NCBI GenBank assembly: GCA_021209875.1
Contig: JAGYVD010000001.1
Location: forward strand, 4,464,001 to 4,528,000
From: Rosellinia necatrix
Lineage: Eukaryota; Ascomycota; Sordariomycetes; Xylariales; Xylariaceae
Direction: 5' to 3'
DNA length: 64,000 bases
Shown: positions 35,208-46,592 of the stretch, piece after piece
How positions within the stretch are numbered: position 1 is the stretch's first letter
How the letters are laid out: each line of letters starts with the position of its first letter
Notes under the pieces: model-generated
Database searches by the model: none
Seen by the model: only the letters and a program-made list of their open reading frames with translations
What the model was told of the DNA's origin: nothing
Translations under genes and position numbers: made by a program

Positions 35208-38200
35208 ATGTCTCGGAACGCTGCTCTTTCGCCCTCGGCGCCCCGTCGCCATTCGCCTTGGACCCATCTGCGGCAGATCAGCAGGTCGAGCACCGACAAA
35301 CTGCTCAGCGAGCCGTCAAAGTCCCCCGACACCGCCTCCCTCGCTAGCAACTCGACCATTCGCGATTTCCAGTCCTCTCGGCGCGCCCTGGAGCGTGTCT
35401 ATACTGTGGCGATTAACGAGTCCCTGATTCGCGATGAGGTGCTCTTGAATTTCGATGCCGTCGGCGGCGACACCATCCGGCCGGGAACTCTGATGTCCAT
35501 CACCCCCGTAAAGCTGGATACGGAGCGCCCTGATCGGCTACAGGCCTCCCTCTACGGGTCCACAAGGCCATCCTACCAGTGGGCTTCTGCTGCGCCTGCG
35601 GACGCCAGAGCTAACGATGACGCTGCTCGGAGATATGTCTTTGTCGCGAAGGACATGCCCAAGGACTTGAAGATTCGGATCCCAAATGTAGAAGTATATG
35701 TTACGAAACAGGTGGCAGATGCCTTCAACTTGAGGAAGGGAACCCAAGTCGTGCTGAGCCCTGTGGACAGCTCCTCGCCGGCCGTCGAGGCTTCGCACGT
35801 TGAATTATCCTTTAGGGACATGTACTTGTCACGGTCCGATATGTGGAAGCTCGCCGTTGCGGACCTGGCGGATAGGACTGTGTATCGGGGCCAGGTAATA
35901 TATTTCCTCGGTACCATCAAAGCAACCGTCACTACCGTCTTCGTGGCCGGTCGCAAGGTCCAGTCTGCCTTCTTTGGCCGGCAGACTCGCCCGATCTTCC
36001 GAAGCGAATCAGCAAGGTATATGCTGTTCATTCAGATGGCGCGTGAGATGTGGGAATTTGACTCGGACGGGTCTGGCGAGATCATGTTCTATAAAGTCGT
36101 CAATGGCTTTCTGCCCGCCCTATTCAAGAAATGGGCAATTCTTCAGGTGAAGCACCTCGTCAGTATTGTTCTATTCGCACGGGTTGAGTATGATGCTGGA
36201 TTGACCACCGACTTGGCCAATACCGCCCTTCACGACCATTACTACACAGGTTTTCAGACTTCGGGAAACAAGCGGCCATACAAAGACTTTTACCGTGTTG
36301 TCGTGAGTGAGATATCAAACGGCGAGTGGACCAAGATTCTGGATCAACTGAAAAAAGAGTTCAATGTGTTTCGACGTGACATCAATCTACACCACCGGGA
36401 GGCAATGAGTAATGCTATGGAAATCCCTGAAGACTCGAGCGTAAAAGGAGCATCTATTTCCAAAATCAAGGCCGAGCCGTCTACGGCTATGCACGGCAAT
36501 TTCCTTGAAGCCATCAACATGGCGTCGTCAATTTACGCGTCTGACTATATCGACCGGGACTTGTTGCGCACTGGTATATCTATCGTGTTGATTAGCCCCG
36601 GGCCCGGCGTTTTCGAGGTCGAATACGAATCCCTGAGGCGTACCACGGAAGCTCTCGTCGGCAACGGAATCGGTATTGATCTCATATGCATTCCCAATTC
36701 ACCTCTACACTCGGTTCCATTGTTCAGGTATCGCAATCCTCACTTCATAGGCAGCGCTCAGCGATCACAGTCCCGACCCTTGCGAAGCCGCGACAGTACT
36801 CCAAAACAGGCCACTCCTCTAATTGGTAGCTATTCTACCATTTGCGAGTCCTTGTCTCCCATGAAGGCCGCTGACCCTTCGAGCCGTAATGAGGCAGCTG
36901 GGTCAAGGTCATTCACCGATGAGTGGGCCTTTGCGTTGCCGCAGTGGCTGCATGTCTCTTACTGGACCGGAAAGTCCGAAGAGGCGCTGGCTTTCCACGG
37001 TGCAACACTCTCTGCGGTAAACCACTCGTTAGAAAGTAACTCCCAAGACGAGTTCGCAATTCGATGTAGATTATATGATCTCCAAATGAGAAGTGTCCTT
37101 GAGACTAACGAAATCGAGACGCCTTACCTAAGCTCAGATCCCTTATTTCCCGTGCCTATGAGCAAACCACATAACGAATCACAATCTCGGAACCGCAAAG
37201 CACTAGACGCTTTATTTGAGCCAGTATATGGGTTCCAGAAATTCGTTCCGGAAAAGCTCACAAAACCTGGTGAAACGTCGTTATGGAAACAACTACAAAC
37301 GTTTGATGAATCCCGGTCTAGACTCCCTTCTCGGCGTCAACCTCCAGCCTTGGGTGGATACCGAGAACTTGAGGAAAACACTAAAAAACAGTTGCTCGAA
37401 GATACTAGCCTCTTCGGAACGTCCGTGGGTGACAATCGCCTCACTAGCCCGCCGGCATTGCTGTCGTCAAGCGTTGCCTCGTCGAGAGCCGAGTCCGAAG
37501 GCATCCAATCTTCGTCGGTGTCTCGTAGAGACTCGACGGCATCCACCTCACAACCCAAGTATATCCCAGCTAGAGCACCGAAGGCTATGCGGCACATCAG
37601 CCTTGGTCATCAAGGCTTTAGAATCGCAGCTCCAAAAGCAGCCTCTGCCGAGCTGAAGATGGAGCATGTAAATGCTATGCAACCCACAGGGGCAGGCATT
37701 GTTAAAACACCGTCATCATCGAGTTTATCGCCAATGACTCCAATTAAGTCCTCTTCGCGAGCAGTTCCTAGGCCACTTACCGTTTCTGTCTTCCCACCTT
37801 CGTTTGACCATAAAAATCCTCATCTAGATGAACATATCAAGAGTCTTAGACCTAATACACCAACTATGCCTATTCAAATCAGAGCACCACCACCAAGCGC
37901 AGATCCTATAAGTGCTTTAAAGTCGGGACCAATTATGCCTTACCCTGTGGCCCGAAGCGCGCGCCGCGATGACCTAGAGATCAAGTACTCGAATGTTCTT
38001 CGAGAAGAAGATCAAAAAAAGCTATATACCTCAAAACTACGGGCAGGCGGAGTGCCAGAATTACCATCTACGCTTTCGCCCACCACTGCAATGGCCCCAT
38101 GGCTGGTTGTCCTTAACCCGTCTAACCCCGATGCGAGCAGAGTTGATGACTCGGTTTTGTTTAGCCGCTGGCATCATGTTTTCCCCGTGCCATCCGAGAT

Positions 38201-40763
38201 GAAAGTCATGAAATGGAAGTCATTGTCATGTCCGGCTGCAGTTCCATTAACGACAGAAAATTTCCCCAGCCAGTCTCAGTTCAATGCGGAATATCAACGG
38301 CAGCCATACAACGTCGCTCAAGAAACCGATGACGAGGTCGGAGAAGAGCAGCCGTCGCGTGCCGAGTTTTTGCAAGAGCTTGTCAACGCTCGCTTCGCAC
38401 ATGGCTTTCAAGTCATCATCGGACCATCAGTGGCCAAGGCCTTCGACCAGAAAGCTATCCGCATAGCTGATATATTCTCAATAGATAAATCGATAGGTGA
38501 CGGCACTTGTATTTTTATGGGTATCGGCAATACGATTCATCAACTATCGTGTGTTAATGGCACAGAAGTTGAGGTGAATATTTTTGTCCGCAAACCAACA
38601 GAACCACTGCAGCAGCTAGGGCACACACACATCCCGTATAAGCCAGCAATACGCACTATCTTTGACGAAACCTATGAGAGTGTCGATATCGATATAATGA
38701 CCCCCAAACCGGAAAGGAATTGGAATTATATTGATTCTTATCTCGCCGGACATACGGATGAAATGACTGAAAATCTGAGGTTCTGGCGAGCCCGTTTTGT
38801 ACTAATACCAATGATCCCTCGAACGTCTTCGATGCCCCAAATGCAGAACGAGGATGATGCGGAAGAGGTACGACTGGAAGGGATCAAGAAGCTCGCTCAA
38901 GCATGGCAACGTTACCGCTATCTTTCATCGTGGGAGCGCCATTTCCAAAGCGTGGGCACTAAAAAGCGGGATCCCAATCCACTTGATATCATTTATAAGA
39001 CAGAAGATGCTTCTGTAGTCATCGCCGCCGAGATGGAAACGTTACCTTTATTCGAAAACGCCGAGGGTGTGTTGCGTAAGGGTCTAGTATCAAACAGAGA
39101 GCGCTTCTCAAAATCTAATTTCAATGTAGCGGCTCTTGCGGAAGCCATTCAGCAACCGATTGAAGTGGGTGGCATCCGAATGCAAACGCGGCGATGGCAT
39201 TTTCGACTACATTATCATTGTTTTATCGGTTCAGATATGACCACTTGGCTGCTTGATAATTTTGAAGACCTCGAGAGTCGCGAAGAAGCGGTCGAGTTGG
39301 GGAACACTCTAATGGTCTACGAAGACGACAGGATAAGGGAGAAGGACAGGGAACTAAAGGATCCGAAGAAGGAGCGCGAGCGTGGTATATTTGTTCATGT
39401 GGAGAAGCGGCACAACTTTCGAGATGGTCAATATTTCTATCAGATTATTCATGACTACGCCAAACTTCACCCACCGAGTTGGTTTAACCGCCGAAGGGAT
39501 GTCTCCGTACCCTCGACGCCCGCCCTAGAAAACTTAGCGACGTACTCTCCACGGCCCTTCCAACCTACTGTCCCGCGACCCGGTTCAATTAACGACGACA
39601 GCTCTCAGGCGTCTGGAGGCACGACACCCACCGTCGCACCCGCGAGCACTACGAGTGGTCGGCGGCCACAAGTGGTCTTGAGTAAAATGATGAAGTATGA
39701 TATCGACCATCGCAAGAAGTCTTTTCGGCCCGAGAGGATCAATCTGCATTATGACAGGTTGCACAATCCGGATAATTGTTTTCATATTCGGCTAGAGTGG
39801 ATGAATGTGACTGCGAAACTGATCGAAGACGCGTTGAAACACTGGGCGGTCATTGCCAGTCAGCACGGTCTTCGTCTCGTTGAGGTTCCCATCACAGAGG
39901 CATGCAGACTCAACGAAGTAAATGCTTTTCGCAGGCCATACCGGCTTAAATTGGCGATCCCACCACCAAGTCAACGGCCAACTACTTATTACAATCCTGG
40001 CTCGTTTAGTCCGCAGCCACAGCCAGATAAACATTTCTACCAGAAAGAATTACTTAAGAAATTCGATTACGTGCTTGATTACGAGGCCGCCACAAATTTT
40101 CCAAGCAATGTAGATGTAACCTACTCCTGGGGAAAACCTGATTTCACGTATTCACAATATATTCACCGCTCTGGAGCCCACTTGGTACAAATCACGGACG
40201 ATGGCGACTTTCTATTGGCAGCCAACCGTCTATATACCAATAGAGTTGCCGCCACTCAACCGATTCCGTCGCATGCCAGACCCGAATCAGCGCTGTCCCG
40301 ACCCATAGCCACCAGCAATGCCCATCCGAATTACCGAGTCCACGATCCAATGCCTGGAGCCTCCCCGCTCACTAGACCTGTCCTCTTCGTACCGTCAGGC
40401 CCCCGCGTAGCACATCCCGAGGCATCACCCGTTCGTAGCGTATCGGGGGCAAAACCTGGCTGCGGGGCTGCTATAACGTTTCCAATACCAGAGGTACTCA
40501 AGGAGATACTTGCCGCCTTCTGCACAGATGAACGGGCTCTGAAAGCCTTTTATAAGGAGACCCTGGAGAAAGGTATTGAGACACCATCAGTGGGCCCCGC
40601 AGATTTAGGTGTTATCCCCGATGCCGGGATTCCGTCCCTGGGGTTACCTCCTGGGATCCTCAGTACTGGCGGAAGCGACCAGCTCACCAGTCCTACCCCT
40701 AGAGTTAGCACTCCCAGTCTGGCCACCTCGCTGCTTTTCAGGCGAGGCAGTGTTCAGTATTAG
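35208..40763 (+). CDS. IML1: Iml1 / DEPDC5 homologue, catalytic subunit of SEACIT/GATOR1
   Basis: A single exon of 1851 residues starts at the ATG at 35208; the frame is open from a GTG six bases earlier. Iml1 with Npr2 and Npr3 is the GAP for Gtr1 (RagA/B) at the vacuole and inhibits TORC1 under amino-acid starvation. Features in order: an Iml1 N-terminal domain with LNFDAVGGDTIRPGTLMSI (near 82) and LSFRDMYLSRSDMWKL (near 200), and a vWA-like core ending LRTGISIVLISPGPGVFEV (near 455). A long Ser/Pro-rich linker follows, then a middle domain (NARFAHGFQVIIGP, near 1060), a DEP domain at about 1320-1410 (WHFRLHYHCFIGSDMTTWLL) and a C-terminal domain (FDYVLDYEAATNFPSNVDVTYSWG). The GAP Arg finger position was not assigned. 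Length and domain order fit filamentous-fungal Iml1. Confidence 0.92.
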   Translation: MSRNAALSPSAPRRHSPWTHLRQISRSSTDKLLSEPSKSPDTASLASNSTIRDFQSSRRALERVYTVAINESLIRDEVLLNFDAVGGDTIRPGTLMSITPVKLDTERPDRLQASLYGSTRPSYQWASAAPADARANDDAARRYVFVAKDMPKDLKIRIPNVEVYVTKQVADAFNLRKGTQVVLSPVDSSSPAVEASHVELSFRDMYLSRSDMWKLAVADLADRTVYRGQVIYFLGTIKATVTTVFVAGRKVQSAFFGRQTRPIFRSESARYMLFIQMAREMWEFDSDGSGEIMFYKVVNGFLPALFKKWAILQVKHLVSIVLFARVEYDAGLTTDLANTALHDHYYTGFQTSGNKRPYKDFYRVVVSEISNGEWTKILDQLKKEFNVFRRDINLHHREAMSNAMEIPEDSSVKGASISKIKAEPSTAMHGNFLEAINMASSIYASDYIDRDLLRTGISIVLISPGPGVFEVEYESLRRTTEALVGNGIGIDLICIPNSPLHSVPLFRYRNPHFIGSAQRSQSRPLRSRDSTPKQATPLIGSYSTICESLSPMKAADPSSRNEAAGSRSFTDEWAFALPQWLHVSYWTGKSEEALAFHGATLSAVNHSLESNSQDEFAIRCRLYDLQMRSVLETNEIETPYLSSDPLFPVPMSKPHNESQSRNRKALDALFEPVYGFQKFVPEKLTKPGETSLWKQLQTFDESRSRLPSRRQPPALGGYRELEENTKKQLLEDTSLFGTSVGDNRLTSPPALLSSSVASSRAESEGIQSSSVSRRDSTASTSQPKYIPARAPKAMRHISLGHQGFRIAAPKAASAELKMEHVNAMQPTGAGIVKTPSSSSLSPMTPIKSSSRAVPRPLTVSVFPPSFDHKNPHLDEHIKSLRPNTPTMPIQIRAPPPSADPISALKSGPIMPYPVARSARRDDLEIKYSNVLREEDQKKLYTSKLRAGGVPELPSTLSPTTAMAPWLVVLNPSNPDASRVDDSVLFSRWHHVFPVPSEMKVMKWKSLSCPAAVPLTTENFPSQSQFNAEYQRQPYNVAQETDDEVGEEQPSRAEFLQELVNARFAHGFQVIIGPSVAKAFDQKAIRIADIFSIDKSIGDGTCIFMGIGNTIHQLSCVNGTEVEVNIFVRKPTEPLQQLGHTHIPYKPAIRTIFDETYESVDIDIMTPKPERNWNYIDSYLAGHTDEMTENLRFWRARFVLIPMIPRTSSMPQMQNEDDAEEVRLEGIKKLAQAWQRYRYLSSWERHFQSVGTKKRDPNPLDIIYKTEDASVVIAAEMETLPLFENAEGVLRKGLVSNRERFSKSNFNVAALAEAIQQPIEVGGIRMQTRRWHFRLHYHCFIGSDMTTWLLDNFEDLESREEAVELGNTLMVYEDDRIREKDRELKDPKKERERGIFVHVEKRHNFRDGQYFYQIIHDYAKLHPPSWFNRRRDVSVPSTPALENLATYSPRPFQPTVPRPGSINDDSSQASGGTTPTVAPASTTSGRRPQVVLSKMMKYDIDHRKKSFRPERINLHYDRLHNPDNCFHIRLEWMNVTAKLIEDALKHWAVIASQHGLRLVEVPITEACRLNEVNAFRRPYRLKLAIPPPSQRPTTYYNPGSFSPQPQPDKHFYQKELLKKFDYVLDYEAATNFPSNVDVTYSWGKPDFTYSQYIHRSGAHLVQITDDGDFLLAANRLYTNRVAATQPIPSHARPESALSRPIATSNAHPNYRVHDPMPGASPLTRPVLFVPSGPRVAHPEASPVRSVSGAKPGCGAAITFPIPEVLKEILAAFCTDERALKAFYKETLEKGIETPSVGPADLGVIPDAGIPSLGLPPGILSTGGSDQLTSPTPRVSTPSLATSLLFRRGSVQY

Positions 40764-41445
40764 ATTCCGCGTACGAGAGTGGAGGGCGCCGACATGGGTG
40801 GCCAGGGTGCATGCCGGGGTCTTGATGCGGTTGGATTACGCGCGTCACTCAAGATAGATACCTTCTAGTGGTTGCTAACGCGGCATTATTATTCGAATCG
40901 TTAATCCCATGCAGTATGCGTACGACGGGTAAAGAGCTGGGCTTAGGCTCCCAAAAATTGAGGTTCAATTATAAATCGTCACCGATGTCAGCTTCAAAAG
41001 ACTGGTGGTTATGGCTGCTGCTTTGTATATGTTGAATATATACTCTCTAATGCGGCAGTATGATACGGCGATTTGACGGTGGCGAGTTATGTTCACCAAA
41101 TTTGTACCAACACTACATTAGATTATGTGTGTGCCTTTTAGTGATAGTAACATTTGAGTGCATTGTCGTAGTGTAGGAATACGTTGCACAGCCCCAACAT
41201 GCGGTAGGTTTAGCATCCTGTCAAATAGGAGAACATTGTTTTAGAAAAATTGAGGCTCGTGGCAACAACCACATACGCAGAATATGATAAATAAGTATGC
41301 TTGTTTGACAAGAAGGTCCTAAGGCGCGCGGCCTTTTGCCCCTTCGACCAATGATTTAGTAAGGGATAGAGTCTAGACAGGGCGAGTGAGGTCTCCCTTC
41401 CCCATATCCCTTGTAAAGTCTGTCCACCAGGGGCGGTCCCCAGAA

Positions 41446-41480
41446 ATATCTATTTATTTATTTATTTACTTATTTATTTA
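41446..41480. repeat. (ATTT)n microsatellite
   Basis: About eight copies with one interruption. Confidence 0.9.
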
Positions 41481-42762
41481 TGTACACAAGTCTGTGGATG
41501 GGAGCCTATCTCCTTTCCATCTTCTTTCTGCACAACTGGAGCGCCCCTACACGGCAGGCAATGCAAGAGCTCACGTTGCACCAGTCCAGGTAGGTACCAA
41601 TGATATCGCAAGAGGCAATATCGGCCGAACGGTCGGTAGGGGAGAACATGCGAATATCATTGTTTCTAAGGCGCCTGACGAGACGAGAAGCAGTGGATGA
41701 ATGCAACCGCTTGTATAACAAGGCGGTTGAACCCATAGGAAACTATGTACATAAAACTTGTAGTATTTTGCGGCAGACCCCAAACCTCACATCAATAAGG
41801 TTAAGACATGTATAAGGTATAAGTGCCCTGTCTCGATTAAGCATTCAAATCCGCCATGCAACCAGAACGAAGCGATGTTGGTTTGTGGCTGAGATGGGCG
41901 GCGCAGCGGCAAACGCCCTACCTAACCCATCCCCAAGGGGCAGTTGCGCCTTTCGGCTAGCCAACCGACCGACCGGACAATGGCCAATGAGATACATACC
42001 CAAGCTACGGTGAACAACACCAAACCACCACAGACTCGGTTGCCTAAGACTAAGGTACACGTACCCGTATGAGCCACATTGGATATTGAATTGCGTAGTT
42101 TGCGGTTAGGTGGGCTTACGATATCGTATCTGTCATGGTTGACGGTTGACGTTGGTTTAAGCCCTTCCCTGCCAAGCACCTACGCATCAGTGGCGTAAGA
42201 TCAAGCTCAAGGAAGACGGCGGTAGAATTCTCTTGGGCATCTGGGCATGTCTTGGACAGGATGCTTGATTGAACTTGGCAGGAGAGCAAAGAAACGTCAC
42301 TGGGAGCCGTCATGCTTGGCTAGAAAGCTTCAATCGGATCCCGCGTGGGGTTCCGGTATGGAAGGTGTGCAGGGTGAACTATTTGTTGTTGGCCGCATGT
42401 AAACGTCGTCATCGACATAGGTAGCCCGCATAAACATTATCCGGTTTAACAGCTAGCGCTACTAGCCAATCATGAGCGACACACCAGTCTAACCTTGGGA
42501 GGCCTCCATTGCCAGTTTCTTTGGGTACCTCTCTATCCTGGCTAGTATTTGTGGGTACTTTCTACGAGTAACATGTTTTTTACAGTTTAGGTAAACCGCA
42601 GGTATGCAGTTACTTAGGCAACCCTGCAACCATACCTAGGTAGCTGTTGCAGTGTGGCGTTACCTACCTACCTATTTACTGGGGATATTATCCTACGGAA
42701 CAGCTCCGGGGCGGTTATTGTTTGGGGGATTGTGACACTTGACTAGTAATTTTGCACAATAT

Positions 42763-42799
42763 GCCAGGCATACCAGGCATACCAGGCATACCAGGCATA
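42763..42799. repeat. 9-bp minisatellite accaggcat
   Basis: Four tandem copies of accaggcat lie in non-coding DNA. Confidence 0.9.
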
Positions 42800-44729
42800 A
42801 CTCTGGAGCAGCCCAACAATAATGAGACAAAACATAGCGCTAGATGATTCAGCGTGATTGGTGGTAGTATATGGCTGTTATATAATGTATGTCTTATACC
42901 TACCTAGGTATCATTAAAGTAGGTACTACTATAGCACTATGCCTCTCATGTTCTAGATAGAGGACAACACATCAACAATTCATGCACCCAAGGATTTGGG
43001 TACAAAGATCGTGAAGCTACCTGCCTACCTACCCAGGTACCTACCTAGGTAGTGGCTACCTAGTAGCAGATAGGAGTTACACGACTCAGTAGGTAGGTAA
43101 TTTGTAGGAAGTAGGCAGTAGTGCTTGCTTGGTACCACCTAATATTCCCCTTGATGTTGGTCGGTCCCTAAGTATGTAATCTCCGGGATCCCTAATGTCT
43201 TTGCTCTCTGAGTTTTTACACTTTCATTTTCCCACAAAGCCAAGAACCACACAGCCAAGAACCAAAATAGACGGGCAAGTCTTCGATACAAATCATCGAT
43301 ATTCACGACGCGACACCTCTACGCTGCACCTACCCGCGCATTTGCATTTCGACTGCAAGGCGCAAGGGAGATAAGGCTGCCTCACCGTCTCTCAACGTCA
43401 ACCGCGCCCCCTCGCCAGACTATTATTTGGGTATTCAAGGCATAAAAGCACAGTTTGTGCATAACTACCGATTCATATTAAAAGCGCGCCTGCAGCGTCG
43501 TGGCCAGCGAGCATTCGACGCCTTATCTCAGCAAAATAACCGGCCAATCCTCATCTCTATCATCCGATCAACATCAACAAACGTGAGCAGCAAAGTTCAA
43601 GCAGAAAATACCAGAGAAAATACCTACCGGGTGATATAAACCAGAGAACAACTCGGGCAAACAGGGTAGCAGCCGCAGTGCATCAGCCGCCGATAGCTTG
43701 AGCACCTACCTTCCTATACTCTCACTTTCGGCCCCCAAACACATTCTCCCCATACTTCCCGGCCTACACACCAAACGCCCATCTTTTCCCCAGATATCGG
43801 CTCTGTCCTACAAGGGCACTTAAGAGGTAACTACCCTATTCGGAAACATATGTCGTCATGCATATCTGATAATGGCGCTAATCATGTCGGCGATATTCTG
43901 ACAGAATCCAAAATGGTTCACCGTGAAGAACAACAATGTAAGTCACCTTTTCATGATAAACGCATTTGGATGCATCACCAGGGCGCGCCCCCCACTGCCA
44001 GTGCTACCTTACCTACCTACCACTTGCCTACTCTTCTGCACAGCTCGGCTTTTACAGTATTATATTGGTCTGATACTGTACGGACATTACCCAAAGACAA
44101 TTCCCCATTGTTTATGAATCCACCTCATCATAATGGACGTCGAAGGCGCGTGGAAGGGGCCCCTTTATGGAGCTCCACCGGCACCTGCCAGGTGTGATCC
44201 TCCCGCTGAGGGTTCCTGGCTTGGAGTCTTGGGGCCTGCATAGTCGCAATTGTCCTGTCGAAGCCCCTACCCGCCTAGGCACCTAGGTAGGTTAATAACC
44301 TACCGTAGGTACCTGGCGCCAATCATCGCGGTTCCGTCCCATCACGATCCTCCTTTTGATTTGTCCACCACTGTCTATAGGTCTTTCTTCGCCTCGTTGC
44401 GGGATTATCCCCATGCTCATCTCCACTTTCACGCCTGGACTTTCATTCACATTCCCTGCCCACATTGTGCTACGCCTACCCACGGTGTGTCTGTTCGCCA
44501 GCTGCTGCCACCACTCCCTTCCCCCATCCCCCCATCCCCCATCTCCCATCTCCATGCATGCGACAGCAACAACACCAGCAATAATTACGGTGTGGCGTGG
44601 GAACTGAGCTCCCCGAAGTTACTGGAGAGCACATGACTATATCCGGGTGTCCTTGCCTTGCCTTGCACACTGCCACCCCTCCTAATCGCAACACTAGCTA
44701 CATTGCCAACCGCGCCATCTACTAACAGC

Positions 44730-46592
44730 ATGCAATCAGTTAATCTCTTGAAGATCTCGACAAAGGCGAAACGCCTTGGGAAAACAACCAGCGGCCTTAA
44801 ATATGGGTGGTTAAATCCTTTCAATCGTTATGAGTATAAGTCATCGCCTCGAGCCAACACATTCCACCACGCCGAGAGGGGAGAGATCAAACATGGCGGC
44901 GATAATGACGCCGCCACGCCACTTCACCATGCTAATACAGCGCCCGGTATCCTTCAAAGCATTGGTGATGCGGAATTCGCCCCCATGGCACAAGGCGACG
45001 AAACCTACGATTCACAGGCCACCACAACCGGCAGCCCGACCACTACGCACGACGAGCAAGGCACGCGAAACCGACGGAAGATTTCGGGAGAACCCCACGG
45101 GGGCTCCAATTTCGAGGACACCAGCGCGTTGGAGGAAGACGAGAAGCCCAAGCGTTCCAAGGGGGATTTCACCTTCAAGAATCAAATCCAGCGAACCCTT
45201 TTAAGCAGCCCCATCAACATCTTGTTGCTCGCGGCTCCCGCTGGTATTGCTCTCTGGCTCCTCAAGATTCCGGGGCCGGCCGTTTTTGTCGTCAATTTCA
45301 TCGCCATCATCCCTCTCGCTACTCTACTCAGCGATGCTACAGAGCAGGTTGCGCTTCGTACGGGCGAAACCGTAGGCGGGTTAATCAATGCCACATTTGG
45401 GTAAATATCCTGCGGATGAGCCGCCCGACAAGTTGGGAAATGCGCTAACATAGAACAGCAACGCCGTTGAACTCATTGTCGCAATCATAGCCCTCATTGA
45501 CAACCAGGTTACAGTGGTGCAGACGTCACTTGTTGGTAGTGTTCTATCTAACCTTCTCCTGGTCTTGGGCTTCTGCTTCTTGGCTGGGGGCTTCAACCGG
45601 TCGGAACAGTACTTCAACACGACCGTTGCGCAAACGGCTGCCAGTCTACTCGCCTTGGCTGTCGCAAGTCTAATTGTGCCTACCGTCTTCTCGCACACGC
45701 CCGATCTCTACACCAATGATGCCGTCACGTCACTGCCGTCATACGCGGTTCCGCAGCTATCCCATGGCGTCTCTATCATTCTTCTCCTCATTTATTTCTT
45801 ATACCTCCTATTCCAACTGAAGACGCATAGCGCAATGTTCAACGAGGAAAGCCAGAAGGTTCCCAAGAAGGCTATATTCAAGAAGCGACAAGACGGGCCC
45901 GAGCACGCGCTCGCTTCAGGTATCGCACAGCTTGGAGCTAGCTATGCCGGCGTGCGGGATGTGGATGGAAACCCGATAAGGCCAACAACTCCTGACCCCG
46001 TGTCCGAAGAAGCCGAAGATGAAGAAGAAGAACCAACATTGCATTTATTCGTCGCCCTGGCCAGCCTCACAATAAGCACTGTCATCATCGCCCTATGTGC
46101 CGAAGGCTTAGTCAGTGGTATCGAGCCTATCTCATCCGTCGTCAGTGAGGAATTTATTGGCCTTATTCTCATTCCTATTGTTGGAAACGCATGTGAACAC
46201 GCAACTGCTGTCACGGTTGCCATGAAGGACAAGATGGATTTGGCCATTGGTGTTGCCATCGGATCTTCGATGCAGGTTGCTCTTTTCTTGATCCCCTTGC
46301 TCGTTATTATCGGTTGGGGCATTGGCAACAATGAGATGACGCTCGCCTTCGATACATTCCAAATCGTCACCCTTTTTGTTGCCGTTCTCCTCGTTAATTA
46401 CTTAATTGGCGACGGAAAGAGCCACTGGCTGGAAGGTGTTCAATTGATTGCTCTTTACGTAATAATCGCAGTTTGCGCGTTTTGTAAGTTTTGCGGCCAC
46501 ACCTAGAAGAAATTGCATGCTAACATGACATAGACTACCCCAATGGCACTGGTGTCATGACGGCTGAGGCCGCGGCAGCATTAAGAATATAG
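44730..46592 (+). CDS. VCX1: Vacuolar Ca2+/H+ exchanger (CAX family)
   Basis: The exons are 44730-45400, 45459-46483 and 46534-46592, giving 584 residues with all joins in frame. The ATG at 44730 gives MQSVNLLKISTKAKRL, like other fungal CAX N-termini; upstream in-frame codons lack an ATG. A cytosolic N-terminal region of about 155 residues precedes the membrane part. The two CAX repeats are present: GETVGGLINATFGNAVELIV across the first intron (about 212-232), and GLILIPIVGNACEHATAVTV (about 460-480) followed by KMDLAIGVAIGSSMQVALF. An acidic loop (SEEAEDEEEEPT) separates the two halves. About eleven helices are expected. By family it exports cytosolic Ca2+ into the vacuole using the proton gradient. 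The third exon adds only the short tail YPNGTGVMTAEAAAALRI. Confidence 0.93.

Larger units (their letters stand above)
40764..44729. other. 4-kb intergenic region, no gene seen
   Basis: This contains an ATTT microsatellite (41446-41480), a 9-bp accaggcat array (42763-42799), CCTA/TAGG clusters (42600-43100), and the likely promoter and 5' leader of the Ca2+/H+ exchanger (about 43200-44729). Small ORFs (for example 41386-41700, 43850-44636) lack conserved features. Confidence 0.5.
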
